64,000 bases of DNA from Sphingomonas leidyi (GTDB lineage Bacteria; Pseudomonadota; Alphaproteobacteria; Sphingomonadales; Sphingomonadaceae). Every line of letters starts with the position of its first letter. The stretch's first letter is position 1. The position numbers were made by a program, and so were the translations under genes. The notes under the pieces are model-generated. The model was not told where the DNA came from. It saw only the letters and a list, made by a program, of their open reading frames with translations, and made no database searches. Of this stretch, positions 28,559 through 37,569 are shown in pieces. The stretch lies in the NCBI RefSeq assembly GCF_011761945.1, contig NZ_JAASQV010000003.1, positions 173,538 to 237,537 on the forward strand, in the 5' to 3' direction.

Positions 28559-29970
28559 GCCGCGCACTCCCGCGCCACGGCGACGTCGTCGAAGGGCAGC
28601 ACCATGTCACCGACAATCTGGCCCTGCTCATGCCCCTTGCCGGCGATGAGCACGATGTCCTCGCTCCCGGCCATCTCGATCGCCGCCTTGATCGCCCCGC
28701 GCCGGCCGCCGATCTCGATCGCTTCGGGCGCCCCTTCGAGCACCTGGGCGCGGATCGCCGCCGGATCCTCGGAGCGCGGATTGTCGTCGGTCACGATCAC
28801 TATGTCCGCGCCGGCGGCCGCCGCCTGCCCCATCGGCGCGCGCTTGCCGGTGTCGCGGTCGCCGCCCGCGCCGAACACGATGATCAGCCGCCCTGCGGTG
28901 TGCGGCTTGAGCGCCGCGATCGCCGCTTCGAGCGCGTCGGGCGTATGCGCATAGTCGACATAGACCGGCGCACCCTGCTTGGTGATCACCGCACGCTCCA
29001 GGCGCCCCCGCACCGGCTGCAGCCGGCTGAGGTCGCCGAGCGTCTGGATGACATCCCCGCCCGTCGCGATCACCAGGCCCGCCGCAACCAGCGCATTGGC
29101 GGCCTGATAGGCGCCGATCAGCGGCAGGTTCACTCGATATGTCTCGCCCCCGGCCTCGATCGTCAGCCCCTGGCCGAGCAGCGTCGGATCGCGGGCGATC
29201 AGCTTGAGCGTTTCGCCATGCTCGCCCACGGTGACCAGCCGATTGCCGCGCATCCGCGCCAGTTCCTCGACCCGCGGGCTATGCGGGTCGTCCGCCCACA
29301 CCACCGCCACGCCGTCCGGATCCAGCACATCGGCGAACAGACGCAGCTTGGCATGGAAATAGGCGGCCATGTCGCCATGATAGTCGAGATGGTCGCGGCT
29401 GAGATTGGTGAACGCCGCCGCGCGCACCGGCAGGCCTTCGGTGCGATATTGCGACAGGCCGTGCGACGATGCCTCGAACGCGACATGGCTCACGCCTTCG
29501 CGCGCCAGCCCGGCGACATTGGAGAGGAAGGTGACGATGTCCGGCGTGGTCAGCCCGGTGCTCACCGTGTCGTCCGCCGTGGTGACGCCGAGCGTGCCGA
29601 TCGAGGCGGCGTGGAAGCCCCGCATCCGCCAGAGCTGGCGCGTCATCTCCACGGTGGAAGTCTTGCCGTTGGTTCCCGTCACCGCCACCGCGGTCGCCGG
29701 GAACGGCGCGAAGAAGCGCGCGGCCAGCCGGGCGAACTTCTCGCGCGGGTTCGCATCGACGATGTGGATCGCCCCCTCCACCCTGGCGCCGGGCCGGGCG
29801 ACGATGGCGACGGCACCGGCCTTCACGGCGTCGGGAATGAAATCCTCGCCGTTGAAGCGCGCGCCTTCGAACGCGCCGAATATGGTGCCGGGCGCCACCT
29901 TGCGATGATCGATGGCAAATCCGGTGACGACGGCGTCCCCCCCGCCTTCCGTCAGCGTGCCCAGTTTCAT
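28555..29970 (-). CDS. murE: UDP-N-acetylmuramoyl-tripeptide synthetase MurE
   Basis: 471 residues. Adds the third residue of the stem peptide. TGFAIDHRKVAPGTIFGAFE binds UDP, VAVTGTNGKTSTVEMTRQLW is the P-loop, FEASSHGLSQYRTEG, TNLSRDHLDYHGDMAAYF and VYVDYAHTPDALEAAI are standard. The specificity loop reads DDNPRSEDP, the DNPR form associated with meso-diaminopimelate, matching a Gram-negative wall. The ATG overlaps the ftsI stop (ATGA). Confidence 0.98.
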
Positions 29971-31682
29971 TCGGGATCCTTCTTGTCGGCGCCTGGCCCC
30001 GCCCAGATCAGCGGCAGCAACTCGCGCTCGTCGATGTCGCGATTGGCGTCGGGCATCACGCCGAGCAGCGAGCCGGTACGGCCCACCACCCGCGCGACCA
30101 CGGGCGCCACCGTCCACGCAGCGGTCGTGCGATAGACGCCGATCGAGGGGTTGGCTTTGGGCGAATCGAGCATGGCGATCATCACATAGCGCGGTGCGTC
30201 GATGGGGAAAGCCGCCGCGAAGGTCGAAACGTTGCGATGCTTGTCGTAACCACCTTCGCTCGCCGCCTCGGCGGTGCCGGTCTTGCCCGCGATACGGAAG
30301 CCGGGCGCCTCGCCCTTGCGGCCGGTGCCCTTGAGCACGATCAGGCGGAGCAGCTGGCGCATCCGGTCGCTCGTCGCCTGTTGCAGCACGCGCTTGCCCT
30401 CCGGCGGATGGGCGGGATCGACCTTGCGCAGCGTGACGGGACGCAGGATGCCGCCATTCACCATCGCGGCATAGGCCGTCGCAAGGTGCAGCGGCGTCAC
30501 TGCGATGCCATGGCCATAGGCAGTCGTCATCACCGTGATCCGCCCCCAGCTCGACGGCCAGAGCGGCTTGGCGCTGGCATCGAGCTCGATCTCGGGCTTC
30601 CGGTCGAAGCCGAAACGGCGGAAGATCTCCTGCATCTTCTCCGCGCCCAGCTCGTCGGCGATGCGCGCGGTGGCGATGTTGGAGGAATAGATCAGCGTCT
30701 CCGGGATGTTGAGCCAGCGGAACTGCTCGTCGCCCGGATCGTCGTGGATCTTGAAGCGGCCCACCTGCAGCGGCACGGTCGCGTCGAAGCGGCGCGACAT
30801 CGACGTGATCGTGCCGGTGTCGATCGCCGCCGCCACCGCGATCGGCTTGAAGGTCGATCCCAGCTCATAGACGCTCTGCGTCACGTTGTTGCGCGGCGGC
30901 GGGCCGGCGATCGCATTGGGATTGAAGGCGGGGAGCGAGGTCATCGCGATCACTTCGCCGGTATGCACGTCGAGGATCACGCCCGCGGCGCCGCGCGCCT
31001 GGAGCTGCGTCATCGCCGTGCCCAGCTCGTTCTCCAGCGCCGCCTGCACCCGCAGGTCGAGCGACAGCGCCACGGGCTCGCCGCGCCGCGCCGGATCGCT
31101 CAGTTGCGCGTCGAGCACCCGCTCCATGCCGTAGCGGCCATGGCCGGTGCTATCGATATAGCCGAGCACATGGGCCGCGAGCGTCGATTGCGGATAGAGG
31201 CGGTCGTTCTCGCGCTGGAACTCGATCGCCGGCTGGCCGAGCGCATTCACCGCGCTCACCAGCTCCGGCATGGCCCGGCGCTTGAGATAGGCGAAACTGC
31301 CCCCCGACTTGAGCAGCGCGAAATAGCGCTCGGCGCTCTGCTCGGGAATCAGCTCGGCCAGCCGGTGCGCCAGCTCGGCCTTGTCGCCGATCACCTGGTT
31401 GGGGTGAATGGCGATCGTCCAGGAATCGATCGAGCGCGCGAGCGGCGCGCCGCGCCGGTCGGTGATGTCGCCGCGCGGGGGCACCAGCGTGGTGGCGATG
31501 TCGCGCGCAGTGGCCGGCTCCGCCCAGAGCGCGAGCAGCGCCAGCTTGCCGATCACCACCAGCATGCCGAACCCGAACAGGATCGACAGGATCATCAACC
31601 GCACCTGGGCCGTGGCGACAAGCGCCTGACGGGCATCGCCCGTACGGCCCTTGCGGGCCGGCGGGGCGACGACGACGATCAA
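29967..31682 (-). CDS. ftsI: septal peptidoglycan transpeptidase FtsI (PBP3)
   Basis: 571 residues if it starts at the TTG overlapping the upstream stop (TTGA), consistent with other junctions here. Class B penicillin-binding protein: one N-terminal membrane helix (about residues 27-50), PBP dimerisation domain with PPRGDITDRRGAPLARS, and transpeptidase domain with the active-site motifs STFK (in YELGSTFKPIAV), SSN (IYSSNIATA) and KTGT (AGKTGTAEA). All catalytic residues are present. Works with FtsW at the septum. A longer open frame in the same phase is the shadow of the ftsL gene. Confidence 0.96.
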   Translation of the reverse strand: MIVVVAPPARKGRTGDARQALVATAQVRLMILSILFGFGMLVVIGKLALLALWAEPATARDIATTLVPPRGDITDRRGAPLARSIDSWTIAIHPNQVIGDKAELAHRLAELIPEQSAERYFALLKSGGSFAYLKRRAMPELVSAVNALGQPAIEFQRENDRLYPQSTLAAHVLGYIDSTGHGRYGMERVLDAQLSDPARRGEPVALSLDLRVQAALENELGTAMTQLQARGAAGVILDVHTGEVIAMTSLPAFNPNAIAGPPPRNNVTQSVYELGSTFKPIAVAAAIDTGTITSMSRRFDATVPLQVGRFKIHDDPGDEQFRWLNIPETLIYSSNIATARIADELGAEKMQEIFRRFGFDRKPEIELDASAKPLWPSSWGRITVMTTAYGHGIAVTPLHLATAYAAMVNGGILRPVTLRKVDPAHPPEGKRVLQQATSDRMRQLLRLIVLKGTGRKGEAPGFRIAGKTGTAEAASEGGYDKHRNVSTFAAAFPIDAPRYVMIAMLDSPKANPSIGVYRTTAAWTVAPVVARVVGRTGSLLGVMPDANRDIDERELLPLIWAGPGADKKDPE

Positions 31683-32263
31683 CGGAGCGCCAGCTTCTCG
31701 CGCTGCGCAAGCTTCTTCAGGTCGTCGATGGTCGAGGTGCTCAGCACGCCCTTGTCCACCATTGCCACCGCGCGCCTGTCCGCCTTCTTCATGAGGTCGT
31801 GAAGTTCCCTGTCCTGCTGCGCCACGCTCTTGCCCGACGGCGCCGAAGCAGAGCCCGGCTGCGGCGCCGGGGCCGCCTGCACCGGCGCTGCCGCTGCCGT
31901 CGCCACTGCTGCGACGGAGTGAGCCCCGGGCGCGCCGGCCGGAACGATCAGCGAAGCATTCTGGATCTGCGCGGGCTGGTCGAGACTGGCCAGCGCCGTC
32001 TCGCTCGCCAGATACTGGCCGGGCGCCGGCGCGGCAAGCGCCAGCACGTCGCCGTTCCAGCGCTCGATCTGGGCCAGGTTGGCGCGCGTCTGGAACTCGG
32101 TCTCCAGCCCGCGAATGTCCTTCTGCGCCTGCAGGATCGCACCCTTCATCGCGTTGAGCTTGGCCTGTTCGGCCGCGCCGTGCGAATTGACCATGTAGCA
32201 CGCCGGCGCCACCACAACGGCGCAGAGGAGCCACCCCAGTCCCTTGAAGCTCTGAACCGCCAT
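31679..32263 (-). CDS. ftsL: FtsL-like divisome protein
   Basis: 194 residues. A short cytoplasmic N-terminus, one membrane helix (about residues 9-26, GWLLCAVVVAPACYMV) and a Gln/Lys-rich helical stretch (EQAKLNAMKGAILQAQKDIR) give the FtsL topology; FtsL pairs with FtsB through such a coiled coil. An Ala/Pro-rich region and a second charged helix (RELHDLMKKADRRAVAM) make it longer than E. coli FtsL (121 residues), as usual in sphingomonads. The call rests mainly on position, between rsmH (one base) and ftsI (TTGA overlap). Confidence 0.8.
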   Translation of the reverse strand: MAVQSFKGLGWLLCAVVVAPACYMVNSHGAAEQAKLNAMKGAILQAQKDIRGLETEFQTRANLAQIERWNGDVLALAAPAPGQYLASETALASLDQPAQIQNASLIVPAGAPGAHSVAAVATAAAAPVQAAPAPQPGSASAPSGKSVAQQDRELHDLMKKADRRAVAMVDKGVLSTSTIDDLKKLAQREKLALR

Positions 32264-32264
32264 C

Positions 32265-33218
32265 TCACGCTACTCCTTCACTGGGCCACGGCGCCGCCGC
32301 GGTCCGCCGCGCCACGCGCAGCGTCGCCGAACGGGCTCGCGGATTACGGGCAACCTCGTCATCGCCCGGCCGCACGGCCTTGGCGGGAGGTTCGAAACTG
32401 GGCTCGGCACGCGGGCCGACCGCGGGACGGTGACGCGAACCGGCAGGCTCGCTGCCGCTGCGCTCGCGCAGGAAGCGCTTCACCAGGCGATCCTCCAGGC
32501 TGTGGAACGTCACCACCGCCAGCCGGCCGCCGGGCCTGAGCACGCGCTCGGCCGCGGCCAGCCCCTCCGCCAGTTCGTCGAGTTCGCGGTTGATGAAGAT
32601 GCGCACCGCCTGGAAGGTACGGGTCGAGGGATCCTTCTTGTCGTGCGGCTTGTGGCCCAGCGCGCGGCGGACGACATTGGCGAGATCGGTGGTCGTCGCC
32701 AGCGGCCGGGCGCGCACGATCGCGCTCGCGACCCGGCGGGCACGCGGCTCTTCGCCATATTGATACAGCACGTCGGCGATCTCGCCTTCGTCGGCCGAGT
32801 TCAGCCACTCCGCCGCGGTCATCCCCTCGCCGGCCATGCGCATGTCGAGCGGCCCCTCCTGCTGGAAGGAGAAGCCGCGCTCGGCCTGGTCGAGCTGCAT
32901 CGACGAGACGCCGATGTCCATCGTCACGCCGTCGACCGGCACGAGGCCGCGGCGTTCGAGCTCGCCCTCCAGCTGGCTGAACGGCGCCTCGATCAGGATC
33001 AGCCGGCCATCCGCATGGGAGACGAGAGTTTGGCCGCCCTCGATCGCACGGGGGTCGCGATCGAAGGCGGCCACCTCGGCACCCCGCTCGAGGATGGCGT
33101 TGGTGTAGCCGCCGGCGCCGAACGTGCAGTCGACATGACGCTCGCCGGGCACAGGGGCGAGGCCGTCGACCACTTCGTCGAGCAGCACCGGGATATGCGG
33201 CTGGGTCGGGGAGCTCAC
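32265..33218 (-). CDS. rsmH: 16S rRNA (cytosine1402-N4)-methyltransferase
   Basis: 317 residues from a GTG overlapping the mraZ stop (GTGA). Methylates N4 of C1402 in the ribosomal P site. [19 protein letters not shown] is the family opening, [18 protein letters not shown] the SAM-binding motif, [20 protein letters not shown] and GPLDMRM the substrate motifs, [19 protein letters not shown] and [16 protein letters not shown] the C-terminal part. Complete and typical. Confidence 0.97.
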   Translation of the reverse strand: MSSPTQPHIPVLLDEVVDGLAPVPGERHVDCTFGAGGYTNAILERGAEVAAFDRDPRAIEGGQTLVSHADGRLILIEAPFSQLEGELERRGLVPVDGVTMDIGVSSMQLDQAERGFSFQQEGPLDMRMAGEGMTAAEWLNSADEGEIADVLYQYGEEPRARRVASAIVRARPLATTTDLANVVRRALGHKPHDKKDPSTRTFQAVRIFINRELDELAEGLAAAERVLRPGGRLAVVTFHSLEDRLVKRFLRERSGSEPAGSRHRPAVGPRAEPSFEPPAKAVRPGDDEVARNPRARSATLRVARRTAAAPWPSEGVA

Positions 33219-33700
33219 AGCTTCACTCCCTTGGCCTGGCACAGATACTCGCAGATCTCGCGCAGCGTCGGGTCCGCTTGCGCGTCGCTCATCAGGCGCT
33301 CCGGCGCCCAGATGTCGAAGGTCTCGCCGCTGCCATAGAACAGCGCCCATTTCTGGATGCCCGCCTTCATGCGGAAGAAGGGCGGAATCACGAAACGGCC
33401 GGAATCGTCGTACGGCGCCTTCTCGACCTGGCCGAAGGCACGACGCTTCGCCTTGTAATCGGCGTCCTCGCCGCGATCGGCAGCCTGCTGCTCCTTGCGG
33501 TCGATCCGCTCATATTTCTCCTTGGACCAGGAGAGGTCGTGCGCCGACAGGCAGGGGTCATGGGGGTGCAGGCCCACGACGATCTGGCGGATGTCGGAAT
33601 TGCGTTCGGCGGCGTTGCGCAGGTCGGCGGGGATGGCGACGCGGCCCTTCTGGTCCACCGCCTGGAGCGCAAATCCCTCGAAGAGCTCCCTGTCTGCCAC
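33215..33700 (-). CDS. mraZ: transcriptional regulator MraZ
   Basis: 161 residues, GTG start. Two SpoVT/AbrB-like MraZ domains: the first has [20 protein letters not shown], the second [15 protein letters not shown], each with a DxxGR/GR-type element. MraZ forms multimeric rings and, in E. coli, represses its own dcw operon by binding direct TGGGN repeats spaced by five bases. A phased box array matching that idea lies upstream (33827-33880). First gene of the cluster. Confidence 0.96.
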   Translation of the reverse strand: MADRELFEGFALQAVDQKGRVAIPADLRNAAERNSDIRQIVVGLHPHDPCLSAHDLSWSKEKYERIDRKEQQAADRGEDADYKAKRRAFGQVEKAPYDDSGRFVIPPFFRMKAGIQKWALFYGSGETFDIWAPERLMSDAQADPTLREICEYLCQAKGVKL

Positions 33701-33826
33701 GCCAATACCCCAATGGGCACAGCTTTCCCGTCTCCGGAATCAGCCCCCACGGCCGGGCCCGGCGCTTCAAATGACGGTGAAAAGGGTGTGCCCCCTTTAA
33801 GCATCTCGTTTTACCAACAAGCGCTC

Positions 33827-33880
33827 GGGGATACAACGGGAGAATTGGGGATAGAGCGGGAATTTGCCCCACTAAGTCCC
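33827..33880 (-). promoter_or_regulatory. phased G/C box array upstream of mraZ (putative MraZ operator)
   Basis: On the plus strand G runs end exactly at 33830, 33840, 33850 and 33860 (CGGGG, ACGGG, TGGGG, GCGGG), followed by C runs at 33867-33870 and 33878-33880. The 10-base period equals five-base boxes with five-base spacers, as described for E. coli MraZ. Four boxes face away from mraZ and two face toward it. Between the array and the start codon a small hairpin AAAGGG/CCCTTT (about 33781-33798) lies in the presumed leader. Confidence 0.5.
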
Positions 33881-34262
33881 GATTTTCAGCGGTGTTTTAC
33901 TTAGAATCAGTGTTTGTTCTTTGTTTGTTTCAATAACGCCTCCGTAAATGAACCCATTCGCTACGGACAATTCCGGAAAATGGGGCGCCATCCCGCCCGA
34001 TCCCGGGAAATCGCCAAGTGACGCAATTTCCTCGATTTTCCTGCTCGACCCCTAGCAGCGGCCATCTCGCCCGGCCAGCCCGCCCCTGCAGGAAACCGCA
34101 GAAATCCTGCGAGTCGCCGCGAAAACCGGCGCGCGCTAACCGATATTCCTGGGATTCAAGGTATTTCGGGAGCGGCTTGCAAGGAAATTGTGGATAGCCG
34201 GGCCGCCATGCCTGCTTCGCGCCAGTGGCGCCGGATCCCCGCGACCGCGCGGGCAGCGGCGA
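33881..34262. other. intergenic stretch without a gene
   Basis: Together with 33701-33880 this makes a 562-base gap upstream of mraZ. It is less GC-rich near 33900-33960 (TTGTTCTTTGTTTG), the probable promoter zone of the dcw cluster; on the minus strand TTGAAA is a possible -35, but no convincing -10 was found at 17 bases. I see no RNA gene and no supported ORF. Confidence 0.5.
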
Positions 34263-34592
34263 TCAGCGCGCCTCGCCGTTCTGCTGGGCTTCCTGCTGCC
34301 GGCGCGCGATCGCCGCGGCATCGACCTTCTCGGTCGAGGTGGTGCTGGGCGCGGCGCCCAGTTCGGCGAGCGGCTCTTCCTTGGCCTTCTCGCCCAGCGA
34401 GTTGCCCAGGGCAGTCATGTTGGCGACCACGGCCGAGTTGGAGGCACCGACCGCGGAGACCGGCATGTCGTTCGCACGCCAAGCGACGACCGCGCTCGCC
34501 AGCACGATCAGCACCGTAACCACGGCGAGCCCCGTCAGACCAACGTAGATACGTTGCATCGTCTGGGCGGTATCAGGCGAACCCACACTCAT
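34263..34592 (-). CDS. small single-pass membrane protein, 109 residues
   Basis: One membrane helix at about residues 17-40 (VGLTGLAVVTVLIVLASAVV), a short soluble N-terminus and a polar C-terminal tail rich in Ala, Glu and Gln. No cysteines or catalytic motif. The family is not recognised. It lies 51 bases upstream of cysK on the same strand (minus), reading the same way, so it may be cotranscribed ahead of cysK's neighbour region, but cysK itself is read from further upstream. Confidence 0.6.
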   Translation of the reverse strand: MSVGSPDTAQTMQRIYVGLTGLAVVTVLIVLASAVVAWRANDMPVSAVGASNSAVVANMTALGNSLGEKAKEEPLAELGAAPSTTSTEKVDAAAIARRQQEAQQNGEAR

Positions 34593-34643
34593 ATCTGTTG
34601 CATAAATGTAACGCCGAACTGCCCCGTTGCCAAGATGGGGCGT

Positions 34644-35636
34644 TCACTCCGCTGCGAGCCACTCCGGGACCGGCAATCCCTTGGCCGCGAGCCACTCGGC
34701 ATTGTAGAGCGTTGAAAGATAACGAAAACCCGTATCGCACAGGATCGTCGCGATCCGCTTGCCCGGCCCCAGCTCGCGCGCCAGCCGCACTGCGCCGGCC
34801 ACGTTGATTCCGGAGGACAGGCCCAGGCACAGCCCTTCTTCCTTGAGCAAACGTTCGACCCATTCCAGCCCCTCCTCGTCGGAGATGCGGAACTGGGTGT
34901 CGATCGGCGCGCCCTCGAGATTGCCGGTGATCCGCCCCTGGCCGATCCCCTCGGCGACCGAGCTGCCCTCGGCCTTCAGCTCGCCGCACGCATAATAGCT
35001 GTAGAGCGCCGCGCCGTGCGGGTCGCTGAGCGCGATGCGGACATTCTCGTCCCGGGCCTTGAGCCCCAGCCCGACGCCGGCGATCGTGCCGCCGGTGCCC
35101 GCCGCGCAGGTGAAGCCGTCGATCCGCCCGTCCATCTGCGCCCAGATCTCCTCGGCGGTGCCGACGATGTGCGCCTTGCGGTTGGCGGTGTTGTCGAACT
35201 GGTTGGCCCAGATCGCATTGGGCGTCTCCTCGGCGATCCGCCTGGAGGTGTGCACGAAATGGCCCGGGTTCGAATAGGGCGCCGCCGGCACCAGCACCAG
35301 TTCGGCGCCGAGCGCGCGCAGCGTGTCCATCTTCTCGCGGCTCTGCGTCTCGGGCATCACGATGATCGTGCGATAGCCCTTGGCGTTGGCCACCAGCGCC
35401 AGGCCGATGCCGGTATTGCCCGCCGTCCCCTCGACGATGCAGCCGCCCGGGCCGATCAGCCCGCGCTCCTCGGCATCCTTGACGATGAACAGCGCCGCCC
35501 GGTCCTTCACAGACGCGCCGGGATTGGCGAACTCGCACTTGCCGTAGATCTCGCAGCCCGTGGCCTCGCTCGGCCCCTTCAGGCGCACCAGGGGCGTGTT
35601 GCCGATCAGTGCCAGCGTATCGGATGTCGAATGCAT
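34644..35636 (-). CDS. cysK: cysteine synthase A (O-acetylserine sulfhydrylase)
   Basis: 330 residues, ATG of MHSTSDTLALIGNTPLVRL. PLP-dependent beta-replacement making cysteine from O-acetylserine and sulfide. The PLP lysine is in NPGASVKDRAA (about residue 45), EGTAGNTGIGLALVA is the asparagine loop contacting substrate, AAGTGGTIAGVG binds the PLP phosphate, and LGLSSGINVAGAVRLA contains the Ser opposite the pyridine nitrogen. The PPHG-like loop is DPHGAALYSYYACGE, a longer insert seen in the CysK2/CBS-like subgroup, so substrate preference may differ. The longer in-frame start 18 codons upstream has no support. Confidence 0.9.
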   Translation of the reverse strand: MHSTSDTLALIGNTPLVRLKGPSEATGCEIYGKCEFANPGASVKDRAALFIVKDAEERGLIGPGGCIVEGTAGNTGIGLALVANAKGYRTIIVMPETQSREKMDTLRALGAELVLVPAAPYSNPGHFVHTSRRIAEETPNAIWANQFDNTANRKAHIVGTAEEIWAQMDGRIDGFTCAAGTGGTIAGVGLGLKARDENVRIALSDPHGAALYSYYACGELKAEGSSVAEGIGQGRITGNLEGAPIDTQFRISDEEGLEWVERLLKEEGLCLGLSSGINVAGAVRLARELGPGKRIATILCDTGFRYLSTLYNAEWLAAKGLPVPEWLAAE

Positions 35637-35804
35637 GGCCGCTAGATGGAGCGCTTTCCGCCGCGCCGCAAGCAAGCGCTGGCAGGGCACGGCGAAGCCC
35701 GGCTTTCCGCCTTTACGAAACCCTTATGCGGGCGCCCGGAATTCGTCTCGAAGCTTAACGGGCAGGGCCCCTATCTCACGCTCCGTTCCAATCGAGGAGT
35801 GCAT

Positions 35805-36008
35805 ATGGTTTCGCGTTCCGAACATGTCCTGCGCGTCGGCCAGGATCGCCAGGGCCATTGGGTCGTGCAGGAAGAAGGGGGGATGCTCGAAGGCCTGTTC
35901 CGCTCGCGCGACGCGGCGGTCCGCTTCGCCCTGTCCGAATGCCGCGCCTTTCCCGGCGCCCGCATGGTGCTCGCCACCGCGCCGCTCCATTCGATCCTGT
36001 CGCACTGA
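35805..36008 (+). CDS. DUF2188-like small protein, 67 residues
   Basis: ATG preceded by GAGGAG. VLRVGQDRQGHWVVQEEGG followed by RSRDAAVRFALSECR has the pattern of DUF2188 proteins (a tryptophan strand, then a helix with xxDAxxxA). Cytoplasmic, no signal peptide. Function unknown. It is the first of a short plus-strand run; a longer frame upstream exists but lacks a ribosome site. Confidence 0.7.
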   Translation: MVSRSEHVLRVGQDRQGHWVVQEEGGMLEGLFRSRDAAVRFALSECRAFPGARMVLATAPLHSILSH

Positions 36009-36153
36009 TGCGCGGCCGTGACCGCGCTCCTCGCGCTCACCCTGGCGCTCGCCCTGCTGCTGCGCCTGCCGCGCAGCGGAGCGCCCCACCCCATCGCCGG
36101 ATTCCGGGACCCCTGTCGCTGAGGACCCGGCCCGGTACCCAGGAGAAGAACCG

Positions 36154-36621
36154 ATGACAGCCACTCAATTCTCGCTCGGCGGTCTGCTGCGCCGCGCCGG
36201 CCTGTCGACCGAGCCGGAGCGATCGCGATCCGGCCCCTGCGACGCGCGCATCGCCCGGGCGCTCGCCGAATTCCGCAACCATGGCCATCGGGCGGTGCGC
36301 ATGCTCGATCTCGACTGTGCCGATGGCGGCCGCCTGCTCCGCGCCGCCGAAGCTGCCCGCGCGCTGGGCTTCGTTGCGATCGAGGGCCGCGGCGTGTCCC
36401 TGTGGACCGCCGGCATCCGCCATGCCCGCTGGCAGGCCGAGCTCGCCGCCCACCCTTCCACCAGCCTGGCCTTCGAGATCGCCGAGCCGATCGCCGCGCT
36501 CGCCTCGGAGCATGACGGCGCCGCCGACCTGATCTTCCTGTCGGAACCGATGCCCTATCCCTGCAGCCCGCTCGGCGCGGCGCTTGCCCGGCTGGGCGGC
36601 CGGGTGCTCGCCGAGGGCTAG
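36154..36621 (+). CDS. small class I methyltransferase-like protein
   Basis: 155 residues, ATG after [26 protein letters not shown] resembles SAM-binding motif I (LDLGCGxG) and [12 protein letters not shown] looks like the strand ending in an acidic ribose-binding residue. The protein is much shorter than a full methyltransferase and motif I is degenerate (DCADGG), so it may be a minimal or inactive relative. Its stop overlaps the stop of the convergent DUF962 gene by four bases. Confidence 0.6.
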   Translation: MTATQFSLGGLLRRAGLSTEPERSRSGPCDARIARALAEFRNHGHRAVRMLDLDCADGGRLLRAAEAARALGFVAIEGRGVSLWTAGIRHARWQAELAAHPSTSLAFEIAEPIAALASEHDGAADLIFLSEPMPYPCSPLGAALARLGGRVLAEG

Positions 36622-36950
36622 GCGGACACGCCCGCCCGCTGGAGATGCGGGTCCAGCTTTCCCGCGAACCACAGGAAGAACATCCGATAGTCCGAGACCA
36701 GCGACCAGAGCGGATAGGTGAAGGTCGCCGGGCGGTTCTTCTCGACGCCGAAATGCGCGGCCCAGGCGAAGCCATAGCCCGCCAGCGGAATCGCCAGCCA
36801 CCACCACCATCCGGCCCCGCCCAGCGCCAGCAACAGGAACCAGAGCGTCAGGATCGTGCCCACATAATGGAGCGCCCGTGTGCTCGGCTTCGCATGCTCG
36901 CGAAGATAGAAGGGCCAGAACTCGCGATAGGTGGTGATGGTGCCTGCCAT
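36618..36950 (-). CDS. DUF962/Mpo1-like membrane protein
   Basis: 110 residues. [20 protein letters not shown] is the signature opening of the DUF962 (Mpo1) family, with conserved His residues; [20 protein letters not shown] is the second signature. Two or more hydrophobic helices lie between. Yeast Mpo1 is an Fe-dependent dioxygenase in 2-hydroxy fatty acid alpha-oxidation; the bacterial members are mostly untested. Given that sphingomonads carry 2-hydroxy fatty acids in their sphingolipids, a similar role is possible but is only inference. Confidence 0.85.
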   Translation of the reverse strand: MAGTITTYREFWPFYLREHAKPSTRALHYVGTILTLWFLLLALGGAGWWWWLAIPLAGYGFAWAAHFGVEKNRPATFTYPLWSLVSDYRMFFLWFAGKLDPHLQRAGVSA

Positions 36951-36972
36951 GGCGAGAGGCTAACGCGACATC

Positions 36973-37470
36973 ATGGATCCGCGCAAGCACAGCTTCCCGC
37001 CGGTGGTCGATGCCCATGTCCGCCTGCTCGTCCTCGGCTCGCTCCCGGGGGAGCGTTCGCTTGCCGAGCAACGCTATTATGCCCATCCGCAGAACCAGTT
37101 CTGGCGCCTGGCCTCCCCCGCCGCCGGCCGCGACCTTGCCGCGCTCGACTATGACGCCCGCCTGGCCGCCCTGCTCGCTGCGCATATCGGCCTGTGGGAC
37201 GTGGTCGCCAGTGCGCGGCGCATGGGCAGCACCGACGCGGCGCTGCGCGACGTCGAGGGGCATGACATCGCCGCGCTGGCCGCGACCCTGCCAAATCTGC
37301 GCGCGATCGCCTTCAACGGCGGCACCGCATTCCGCACCGGCTCGCGGCAATTGGGCAGCGCCGCGCAGCGCTACGCGATCGTCGCCCTGCCTTCGTCGAG
37401 TCCGCTCCACACCATCGGCTTCGAGAAGAAGTTGCCGCACTGGGAGGCGCTGCGCAGCCTGCTCGAATAA
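36973..37470 (+). CDS. DNA-deoxyinosine glycosylase (uracil-DNA glycosylase superfamily, family 6 type)
   Basis: 165 residues. RLLVLGSLPGERSLAEQRYY and HPQNQFWRL form the UDG-fold active-site region, with the NQFW asparagine as expected catalytic residue in family 6 (hypoxanthine-DNA glycosylases). HIGLWDVVASARRMGSTDAA and the C-terminal LPSSSPLH loop complete the pattern. It excises hypoxanthine (deaminated adenine) from DNA. Length is typical. The start ATG has only a weak ribosome site. Confidence 0.82.
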   Translation: MDPRKHSFPPVVDAHVRLLVLGSLPGERSLAEQRYYAHPQNQFWRLASPAAGRDLAALDYDARLAALLAAHIGLWDVVASARRMGSTDAALRDVEGHDIAALAATLPNLRAIAFNGGTAFRTGSRQLGSAAQRYAIVALPSSSPLHTIGFEKKLPHWEALRSLLE

Positions 37471-37569
37471 TCCTATCGAAACGCTGTGAATTTTCCGCTT
37501 GCCGATTTCGCCGCGATCATGCCACATTTACGGCAAGATTGTGGCTTTAATTGGGCAAGGAGAGAATGC

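Noticed and set aside
33916..33930. GTTCTTTGTTTGTTT upstream of mraZ resembling a LexA box
   Set aside because: The second half is GTTT, one mismatch, in a T-rich stretch where such matches arise easily.
33701..34262. Possible RNase P RNA gene upstream of mraZ, as in some alphaproteobacteria
   Set aside because: None of the conserved RNase P RNA core segments was found in the stretch.
36018..36122. GTG-initiated 34-codon ORF with a hydrophobic leucine/alanine run between two plus-strand genes
   Set aside because: No ribosome site and the run is what GC-rich sequence yields by chance; another frame is open through the same stretch.
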